From positions 1 through 64,000 of the forward strand of contig MHBK01000059.1 of NCBI GenBank assembly GCA_001804865.1: 64,000 bases of DNA. The letters are read 5' to 3'. Positions 27,247 through 32,812 of this stretch are shown here, piece by piece (the first letter of the stretch is position 1; the number at the start of each line of letters is the position of its first letter). The DNA comes from Lentisphaerae bacterium GWF2_57_35 (GTDB taxonomy: Bacteria > Verrucomicrobiota > Kiritimatiellia > CAIQIC01 > GWF2-57-35). The position numbers and the translations under genes are program-made. The notes under the pieces are model-generated. The model was given only the letters and a program-made list of their open reading frames with translations. It searched no databases and was not told the DNA's origin.

Positions 27247-28482
27247 TTAGAAGCTGTAATTGGCCGAATCGCTGGTGAACGCGCCGGTGCTGTCGATCGG
27301 GGCAACAAAGTTGCCGGAGCCCACGTGGTAATTTTCCGAGCGGTTCTGGTGCGCGCTGTTGCGCAGCACCAGGTTTCGGTCGGCTTTGTCGGCTTCCCCC
27401 CAGTAACGCAGATAGATGCCGTAGTCATTGGCGAAAATGTGATTGCCTTCGACGCGGTTATCGTCGCTGAAAATAAAAATGCCCGAGGAAGCATTGCTGG
27501 CGCAGACATTGTTCACAATGCGGTTGCCATTGCCGTTCGCCAGGATTCCTTGAAAGCTGTTGTCGGAAACGTTGCAGTCGACAATTTGGCAATGGTTATC
27601 GACCCATATTCCATTCGACGAACAAAACGATGTGGTGCAGCGGTCTATGAGCGTATCGAGATCGGCTTTAATGCCCGTGACGTTAAGGACCGAAACGCAG
27701 GACTCGATTTTGCCTGCGTACGAAACATGAATACCCTCCATGTGCCCGTTGCGAACCGTGCAACCGGAGACGAGCGAATTTGCCCCGAGGCGAATACCAT
27801 AGGCTGGGCGGCCATCGAAGCTGGCATTGTTAAAAAGCTGGCAATCGACGACGGAAGCATCGGCGCCGCCATAAATGGCATAAGTGAGGGAGCCTGCAGC
27901 CCCAAAGTTATTCCCAATCATGCATCTTCGGACGATGGAATAATAATCCATTCGGATGCCATAGAAATGGTTGCCCGGTACGCTTCTTCCGCCCAGGATT
28001 TGGCAATCTTCGATGACGGAGTATTCGCCCACTTCAATGCCTGAGCCGCAATGATCGATTTGCAGGTTGCGTATCGTGCATCGATCTATCCCGTGGGCAT
28101 AAATGGCCCAACCCCAGTCGCATAATTTTCCATTTTGCACCGTACACTGTCCAAGACTTGCCAAGGAAATGCCCAAAGCCGTATTGGAGCCCGTCAGACC
28201 GAACCCCATCAGATCAATGGTGACGTTCGGCGCCTGCACGATAATGCCGTTGGCGGTGCTGCCGGCGGACAGCGAGCGAGTCAGGTAATAGGAACCGGGC
28301 TGCGTGATGGTAAACGGAATGTTCGTGATCGGAATTCGCGGCTCGACTTCCGTGAGAGTCCGAAAGGTTGGGGCCGGCGCGCCGGGCGGCGTTAACGAGC
28401 CTTGCGCCCACGCGCTGACGGTGGTTTCCCGACACAAGCTGGCGATCAAAACGCTTTTGAGCAAGAGTCGTATTCCATTCAT
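27247..28482 (-). CDS. Secreted right-handed beta-helix (NosD-like) protein, tandem copy 2
   Basis: This is the 411-residue paralogue of the gene at 25971. It has the signal peptide MNGIRLLLKSVLIASL to AWAQ, then GSLTPPGAPAPTFRTLTEVE and PGSYYLTRSL, then beta-helix rungs (CTIRNLQIDHCGSGIEVG, NRVEGNHIFANDYGIYLRY). ATG 28482 has AAAGGAG six bases before it. The rungs in the middle are strongly diverged from copy 1 while the 3' ~190 bases are nearly identical in DNA. It is probably co-transcribed with copy 1. The function is unknown beyond fold and export. Confidence 0.88.
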   Translation of the reverse strand: MNGIRLLLKSVLIASLCRETTVSAWAQGSLTPPGAPAPTFRTLTEVEPRIPITNIPFTITQPGSYYLTRSLSAGSTANGIIVQAPNVTIDLMGFGLTGSNTALGISLASLGQCTVQNGKLCDWGWAIYAHGIDRCTIRNLQIDHCGSGIEVGEYSVIEDCQILGGRSVPGNHFYGIRMDYYSIVRRCMIGNNFGAAGSLTYAIYGGADASVVDCQLFNNASFDGRPAYGIRLGANSLVSGCTVRNGHMEGIHVSYAGKIESCVSVLNVTGIKADLDTLIDRCTTSFCSSNGIWVDNHCQIVDCNVSDNSFQGILANGNGNRIVNNVCASNASSGIFIFSDDNRVEGNHIFANDYGIYLRYWGEADKADRNLVLRNSAHQNRSENYHVGSGNFVAPIDSTGAFTSDSANYSF

Positions 28483-28605
28483 GGATCTCCTTTGAAATGA
28501 CCGGGCGCTTATAGCGGACAGCCTAGTCTTCGGCCTGAGCGATGGCAAATACAAACCAGCATAGTCTGCTGCTGGGTCATTGATTTTCCGGTAGATCCCC
28601 ATTTT

Positions 28606-28663
28606 GGAGGGGCGCGCTCCGTCGCGACCGGAAGAAGAAGGTTCCGACAGAGCGGAACCCTCC
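28606..28663. repeat. Paired-hairpin repeat, family A copy 1
   Basis: It runs from GGAGGG to CCCTCC. Hairpin 1 has loop CTCCGT between CGCG stems; hairpin 2 is GGTTCCG, loop ACAGAG, CGGAACC. The loops can pair at five of six positions. The same element, broken by an insertion, lies at 30936-31140. Confidence 0.8.
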
Positions 28664-28689
28664 AGGAATCATGATCTTTCTTCGTCGTG

Positions 28690-28748
28690 GGTAGGGCGGC
28701 CACTCCGCTGGCCGCCTCTTCGGACGCGAGCGGAGTCGCGTCCCTACC
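28690..28748. repeat. Paired-hairpin repeat, family B copy 2
   Basis: It is 59 bp, GGTAGGG to CCCTACC. Hairpin 1 is GCGGCCA, loop CTCCGC, TGGCCGC; hairpin 2 is GGACGCGA, loop GCGGAG, TCGCGTCC. The two six-base loops are exactly complementary. Copy 1 is inside a gene at 3841-3899. Confidence 0.82.
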
Positions 28749-28759
28749 TGAAAAAGGCG

Positions 28760-28787
28760 TGTCCCACACTTTGCAAAGTGTGGGACA
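28760..28787. repeat. Perfect 28-bp palindrome
   Basis: The left half is TGTCCCACACTTTG and the right half is its exact reverse complement with no loop. It could be a protein-binding site or the core of another dispersed repeat. Confidence 0.75.
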
Positions 28788-28810
28788 GCGCTGATGGATG
28801 GGACGCGGCC

Positions 28811-28843
28811 ACAAAAGAAGCCCCCGCAGGTTGCTGCGGGGGC
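28811..28843 (-). terminator. Rho-independent terminator of leuA
   Basis: On the minus strand the 10-bp stem GCCCCCGCAG/CTGCGGGGGC has a 4-base loop and is followed by TTCTTTTGT. It lies 19 bases after the leuA stop. Confidence 0.85.
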
Positions 28844-28862
28844 TCATGGGGTTGTTCGTTTT

Positions 28863-30461
28863 CTACGGCTGGCGGCCTTGCTTGCCGCGGGCGCCGCGTT
28901 TTTTGCTCTTTTCCTTTTTCGCGGCGGCTTGGGCGAACAGGTGGCTGTTCAGCGCGTTGATGTAGGCCTTGGCGCTGGCTTCCACGATGTCGGTGCTGGC
29001 GCCCTTGGCCGCGACTTGTTCGTTCTCGAAGGCGACCTGCACCGAGACTTCGCCCACGGCGTCTTCGCCCTGGGTGATGGCCTGGATGGCGTAATCCTTC
29101 AGCGTGCCGGGCACGCCGGTGATCCGGTCGATGGTCTTCAGCGTGGCGTCCACCGGGCCGTCGCCGCAGGCGGAATCTTGAAAGACCTGCTGGTCCTTCT
29201 TCAGGCGCACGGTGGCGGTCGGAACCGTGCTGGTGCCCGTCGAGACGTGCAGATAATCCAGTACGTAAACTTGCGGGATCTCCGAAATCTGTTCGCGCAT
29301 AATGGAGATCAGGTCGTCGTCGTAGATGACCTTTTTCTTGTCGGCCAGGACGACGAATTCGTTATAAGCGCGATCCAGCTCCTCCGGGCTCAGATGAAAG
29401 CCCATCCGCGCCAGATGGCTGGAGAAGCCGTGCCGGCCCGAGTGTTTGCCCAGCACCAGTTCCGAACCGGAAATACCAACGTCCTCGGGGCGCATGATCT
29501 CGTACGTGCTGCGTTCCTTCAGCATGCCGTCCTGATGGATGCCGGACTCATGGGCAAACGCATTGGCGCCGACAATCGCTTTGTTGCGCTGAACCACCAT
29601 GCCCGTCAGTTGGCTGACCAGCCGGCTGGCGCGATACAGTTCCTTCGTGTTCACGCCGGTCCACAGACCGCCGTAGGCGTCGGCCCGCGTGCGCATGGCC
29701 ATGACGAATTCTTCCAGCGAGCAGTTGCCCGCGCGTTCGCCCAGCCCGTTGATGGTGCATTCCACGCCGCGCGCCCCGTTGCGGACGGCCGCCATGGAGT
29801 TGGCGACCGCCAGGCCCAGGTCGTTATGGCAATGGACGTGAATGATGGCCTGCTCGATGTTCCGAACGTGCTCGTTCAGGTAGGCGATCAGTTGCCCGAA
29901 TTCGATGGGCACCGCATAGCCGACGGTATCCGGAATGTTCACCGTGGTCGCTCCGGCGTCGATGACCGCCTGTACGACTTCGGCCAGGAATTCCGGCTCC
30001 GTCCGCGAGGCGTCTTCCGGGCTGAACTCGATATTCTTGCAGAACTTCCCGGCATACTTCACGCCGGCGACGGCCTGCTTGACGATTTCGTCCTTGGCTT
30101 TCTTCAGCTTGAACTGCCGGTGAATCGCGGAGGTCGCCAGAAAGACGTGAATCCGCCCGCGCTTGCCCGCGGGCGCGACGGCTTCGGCGCAGCGCTCGAT
30201 GTCCTTGTTAATGCACCGCGCCAGACCCGCGATCTGCGGCTTCTTGATCTGTTCGGCGACCGCTCGGACGGCTTCAAAATCGCCGGGAGAGGCGATCGGA
30301 AAACCCGCCTCGACGATGTCGACGTTCAGCCGTTCCAGTTGCTTGGCCACTTCCAGTTTTTCACGCAGCCCCATGCTTGCGCCGGGGCATTGCTCCCCAT
30401 CCCTCAGCGTGGTGTCGAAAATTACAACTCGTTTGCTCTCGTCCTGCTTGCTTGCTGTCAT
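28863..30461 (-). CDS. leuA: 2-isopropylmalate synthase
   Basis: This 532-residue enzyme condenses acetyl-CoA with 2-oxoisovalerate, the first committed step of leucine synthesis. The catalytic domain opens with VVIFDTTLRDGEQCPGASM, followed by VHVHCHNDLGLAVANS-type metal-binding histidines (IIHVHCHNDLGLAVANSMAA) and GLGERAGNCSLEEFVM. The C-terminal LeuA regulatory domain (VYVLDYLHVSTGTSTVPTA, GDGPVDATLKTID) is intact, so feedback inhibition by leucine is likely. The last ~20 residues are a Lys/Arg-rich tail. GAGAGGA lies eight bases before the ATG. Transcription is governed by the leader and terminator at 30526-30696. No other leu gene follows. Confidence 0.95.
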   Translation of the reverse strand: MTASKQDESKRVVIFDTTLRDGEQCPGASMGLREKLEVAKQLERLNVDIVEAGFPIASPGDFEAVRAVAEQIKKPQIAGLARCINKDIERCAEAVAPAGKRGRIHVFLATSAIHRQFKLKKAKDEIVKQAVAGVKYAGKFCKNIEFSPEDASRTEPEFLAEVVQAVIDAGATTVNIPDTVGYAVPIEFGQLIAYLNEHVRNIEQAIIHVHCHNDLGLAVANSMAAVRNGARGVECTINGLGERAGNCSLEEFVMAMRTRADAYGGLWTGVNTKELYRASRLVSQLTGMVVQRNKAIVGANAFAHESGIHQDGMLKERSTYEIMRPEDVGISGSELVLGKHSGRHGFSSHLARMGFHLSPEELDRAYNEFVVLADKKKVIYDDDLISIMREQISEIPQVYVLDYLHVSTGTSTVPTATVRLKKDQQVFQDSACGDGPVDATLKTIDRITGVPGTLKDYAIQAITQGEDAVGEVSVQVAFENEQVAAKGASTDIVEASAKAYINALNSHLFAQAAAKKEKSKKRGARGKQGRQP

Positions 30462-30525
30462 GTTATATTCCTCTCCCTGCTCCTTGGGGCAGGGTAATGA
30501 TGTTTGCTTCGATTACAATAAAAAA

Positions 30526-30548
30526 CCCACCGACGATTAAGCGGTGGG
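30526..30548 (-). terminator. leuA attenuator terminator
   Basis: On the minus strand CCCACCG (30548-30542), a 9-base loop and CGGTGGG (30532-30526) are followed by six T residues. It lies between the leader peptide stop and leuA. The arm CCCACCGC (30548-30541) can instead pair with GCGGTGGG at 30603-30596, which would remove the terminator. Confidence 0.85.
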
Positions 30549-30576
30549 ATTCGAGAACCAACAGAGTTGGGGAAAA

Positions 30577-30696
30577 TCAGACGCAACACCCGCGACCCAC
30601 CGCCGCGCAGGTGTTGCTGCTAAGGGAGAGTAATAGCGCTTGCAAGCTGATGCAGCCTGCCTTCACCGGGCGGATGTTGGATCGATACGTGTTCAT
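30577..30696 (-). CDS. leuA leader peptide (attenuation)
   Basis: This is a 39-residue peptide with leucine at positions 18, 21, 22, 23 and 25, in five different codons (TTG, CTA, TTA, CTC, CTT). The leucine run ends at 30622, five bases before GCAACACC (30617-30610), which pairs with GGTGTTGC (30590-30583). A ribosome stalled on the Leu codons would cover the first of these arms and free GCGGTGGG (30603-30596) to pair with the terminator arm at 30548-30541. A ribosome that finishes would let the terminator form. The start ATG has no ribosome site and lies only 3-5 bases after the expected transcription start, so the leader mRNA may be almost leaderless. Too short for standard gene callers. 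Confidence 0.8.
   Translation of the reverse strand: MNTYRSNIRPVKAGCISLQALLLSLSSNTCAAVGRGCCV
30583..30617 (-). promoter_or_regulatory. leuA leader pause/antiterminator hairpin region
   Basis: The 8-bp stem GCAACACC/GGTGTTGC is extended by inner GCG/CGC pairs. Its interior holds GCGGTGGG (30603-30596), an exact 8-base complement of the terminator arm at 30548-30541. Confidence 0.75.
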
Positions 30697-30705
30697 GCGT
30701 CAGTA

Positions 30706-30733
30706 AATATAGCGGAATCGCGAAAAACGTCAA
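30706..30733 (-). promoter_or_regulatory. Promoter of the leuA leader
   Basis: On the minus strand TTGACG (30733-30728) and TATATT (30711-30706) are 16 bases apart. The expected start is near 30699-30701, a few bases before the leader ATG at 30696. Confidence 0.6.
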
Positions 30734-30786
30734 CTGCGGCGTATTTTCTTCCCGCAATTCTCATTATGGCCTCTTTTATCGATCAT

Positions 30787-30861
30787 GGACGGCGAGGCCG
30801 CCGTCCCTCCCGTCAAAAAGGCCTATTGCCGACATCGGGAGGGGCCGCGGCCTCGCGGCCC
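30787..30861. repeat. Paired-hairpin repeat, family C copy 1
   Basis: Hairpin 1 is GGACGGCG, loop AGGC, CGCCGTCC; hairpin 2 is GGGCCGCG, loop GCCT, CGCGGCCC. The loops are exactly complementary. CCTCCC after hairpin 1 pairs with GGGAGG before hairpin 2. The second copy is at 48281-48357. Confidence 0.8.
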
Positions 30862-30935
30862 AGGGCCATAATTACAATGGCTGCTTTTCTTCGCAACGGG
30901 CTCCACGGTTTTTTATGTGAAACGATCGCTATTTT

Positions 30936-31140
30936 GGAGGGTCGCGCTCCGTCGCGACCGGAAGAAGAAGGTTCCGACAGAGCGGAACGGGTGCATCTTG
31001 ACACTGCCCCTCCTCAACGTCTGGCACTGGAAAGAAACCACCGGCTTACGCCGGCGGCTACGTAGCCGCGTCCGTAAGGACGTGGATTCTTATTCGTATG
31101 CGCGGGGGCCGTGTCAAGATGCACCCGAGCGGAACTCTCC
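30936..31140. repeat. Paired-hairpin repeat, family A copy 2, split by a MITE
   Basis: Bases 30936-30988 and 31127-31140 together make the same element as 28606-28663. Hairpin 1 is perfect here (GGTCGCG, loop CTCCGT, CGCGACC). The break falls in hairpin 2, with GAGCGGAAC present on both sides of the insertion. Confidence 0.82.
30989..31126. mobile_element. 138-bp MITE-like element, copy 1, with 9-bp target duplication
   Basis: The left end GGGTGCATCTTGACAC plus TGCCCC is repeated inverted at the right end with one mismatch over 22 bp. GAGCGGAAC flanks both sides (30980-30988 and 31127-31135) and occurs once in the uninterrupted family-A copy at 28606, so it is a target-site duplication. The core holds three hairpins, CCGGC-TTAC-GCCGG, a CGGCTACGTAGCCG palindrome and CGTCC-GTAA-GGACG. 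There is no coding capacity, so it must be moved by a transposase elsewhere. Confidence 0.88.
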
Positions 31141-31199
31141 AGGAATTATGTTCTTGGATTGCTCGACGGTGTGCCGAACCCGTTTTGCTATCCAACAAG

Positions 31200-32045
31200 T
31201 TACAGGTTCTCGACGGTAACGCGATAGAACTGGGCCAGGGGAGAGATGGGCACTTCCGTGGACGTAACGTCGTCTCCTTGGGAGTAGATCAGCGCAGGCG
31301 AGCTTGGGGCATAGGGCCCATCCACCGATCCCGCTTGATGGATGCGATACCAGCGGCCGGGTCTGCTGGTCCACTCCAAGAGCGCGTTCGTGACAGATGT
31401 TTGAATGAAGGTGACTCGCAAGAAGGAGGCCGGGTCGTCAGCCGCCGTGCCCGCGATCAACTCGTCGGCATCGGAGAAGCGATCGTCGTCGTCGTCCGGA
31501 TCGACGATGTCCGTCAGGCCGTCCTGATCGATGTCGTTGGTCACATAGCCGGTGCGGTTGACGGCCGTATCGGCGTAAATGGACGGTTCTGGCAGGTCTG
31601 GATTGACGTAGTAGGTCCACTGGACCATCTGATAAAGAAACCCGATTTCCTCGACGTCGTTGACGCCATTCAGAACAAAGCGCACCGTCGTGAACGTGAC
31701 ATTGGAGAAGACGATTTCGTAATAGAGCGTCTGCCCGCCCTCCAGCCGCGTGAGGTTCATGACGACTCTGGGAACAGACGATTGCGCGGCGATCCGCTCG
31801 TGCAATAACGGCGAGGCCCGATCGACGTCCTTCCAGAGCGTGATGTAATGGCTGGCCGGGTCTGCGCCGCTGCGGATGACGGTCTGCATGAACATGCGGC
31901 AGTCAATCCAGTTGGTGTGGCCTGACTGCATGCTGTCGCCCGGGATGCCGTCCACCTGCATGGTTATTTGAGCCTGCAAGGGCCGGCTGATCCATGCAAG
32001 GGCCAGCGCGGCGACGAGGGCTAAGCTTTTTCGGCGGGCATTCAT
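31200..32045 (-). CDS. Exported Hcp-family protein with calcium-type repeat and C-terminal surface module
   Basis: The protein has 281 residues. A Sec signal peptide (ARRKSLALVAALALAWI to LQAQ) precedes an Hcp1-like domain (residues about 27-150): MQVDGIPGDSMQSGHTNWID, HYITLWKDVDRASPLLHERI and FLYQMVQWTYY match the Hcp pattern DGIxGES, DKASPxL and IEWTY. It continues with DIDQDGLTDIVDPDDDDD, a thrombospondin-3-like stretch, and the C-terminal module shared by other exported proteins here (LEWTSRPGRWYRIHQAGS). Hcp normally forms the T6SS tube and is not Sec-exported; no T6SS gene is in the window. It is 17 bases after the second Hcp-like gene. Role unknown; homologous fold, different use, is the inference. 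Confidence 0.8.
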   Translation of the reverse strand: MNARRKSLALVAALALAWISRPLQAQITMQVDGIPGDSMQSGHTNWIDCRMFMQTVIRSGADPASHYITLWKDVDRASPLLHERIAAQSSVPRVVMNLTRLEGGQTLYYEIVFSNVTFTTVRFVLNGVNDVEEIGFLYQMVQWTYYVNPDLPEPSIYADTAVNRTGYVTNDIDQDGLTDIVDPDDDDDRFSDADELIAGTAADDPASFLRVTFIQTSVTNALLEWTSRPGRWYRIHQAGSVDGPYAPSSPALIYSQGDDVTSTEVPISPLAQFYRVTVENL

Positions 32046-32062
32046 GGTTCAGGCTCCGGCCA

Positions 32063-32566
32063 TTAGGGGGATACGACGGCATTGCCCGTCGTGCTGCCGG
32101 TGACGTTTCCAAAAGCATCGTAAAGATAATAGGTCCATTCGATCTGCTGATAGTTGAAGGTGATGCCTTCATAAGAAGATGCGGTATTCGTCTGCGTCGA
32201 ACTGCTGACAGCCATGACCTGGGCATTATCCAATATCACTTCGTACACAACCTTCTCCAATCCGTTGATTTCCCTCGTGGCGTGTAATTTTACCTCGAGG
32301 ATGGGCATCAGGGCGCACGCATACATCATCAGCAAGGGGGTTGCTTTATCCAAATTTTTGTAGACCGTGAGACCGGAATGGCTCACCCCTCCCCCGCCGC
32401 CTTGGAGTTGGTAGTTCGCGCTTTCGGCTTCAATCCAGTTGATATGCTGTGCTTGAGTGGCCTCGCCTTCTATTCCTTGCACCCTTAGATAAAAACTCAT
32501 GTCGGCCTGAAGAGGCTTGGTCATCAGAAAGGGGATGAGCGCGATCCAAAATAGGTGTTTTTTCAT
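32063..32566 (-). CDS. Exported Hcp-family protein
   Basis: This 167-residue protein has a signal peptide MKKHLFWIALIPFLMTKPLQA followed directly by a whole Hcp-like domain. Visible motifs are FYLRVQGIEGEATQAQHINW, the glycine run before SHSGLTVYKNLDKATPLLMM, EVKLHATREINGLEKVVYEV and ITFNYQQIEWTYYLYDAFGN. Length of the mature domain (about 145) fits Hcp. It heads a two-gene unit with the gene at 31200. Hcp hexamer rings are known for T6SS members; whether this exported form makes rings is open. Confidence 0.8.
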   Translation of the reverse strand: MKKHLFWIALIPFLMTKPLQADMSFYLRVQGIEGEATQAQHINWIEAESANYQLQGGGGGVSHSGLTVYKNLDKATPLLMMYACALMPILEVKLHATREINGLEKVVYEVILDNAQVMAVSSSTQTNTASSYEGITFNYQQIEWTYYLYDAFGNVTGSTTGNAVVSP

Positions 32567-32812
32567 TCTGCACGAATCCTTTCTTCCCTCTAAGCGTTTG
32601 GAGTATGCTTAATTATTACACCAACTCTTATGTTGAGTTAAGGCTGGCAAACCGCCGGGCGGGAGCAGGGTTTGATTCCGTGGGGGGGCAGAGCTTTTTC
32701 TGTTAAACAATAGCTTATGGATGGGTATGTAAAACACGACCATACATAACATAGCGGCAGGGGCGGAGTTCCGATGCTCCCGCAGGAGAAACGATGTCGC
32801 GCAAGGAGCATC

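Larger units (their letters stand above)
28483..28862. other. Repeat-filled intergenic region between beta-helix gene and leuA
   Basis: No gene is supported. From left to right it holds family-A repeat (28606-28663), family-B repeat (28690-28748), a perfect 28-bp palindrome (28760-28787) and the leuA terminator (28811-28843). Apparent reading frames across it are repeat translations. Confidence 0.75.
30734..31199. other. Repeat-filled intergenic region upstream of leuA
   Basis: No gene is supported. It contains family-C repeat copy 1 (30787-30861) and family-A repeat copy 2 (30936-31140), the latter split by a 138-bp MITE-like element. Confidence 0.7.

Noticed and set aside
27031..28044. 337-residue plus-strand frame
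   Set aside because: Antisense of the beta-helix gene at 27247; no signal peptide or domain.
28794..30497. 567-residue plus-strand frame
   Set aside because: It is the antisense shadow of leuA, which has full domain and motif support.
31200..32566. Type VI secretion locus
   Set aside because: Only Hcp-like proteins are present, both with signal peptides; no sheath, baseplate or ClpV gene in the window.
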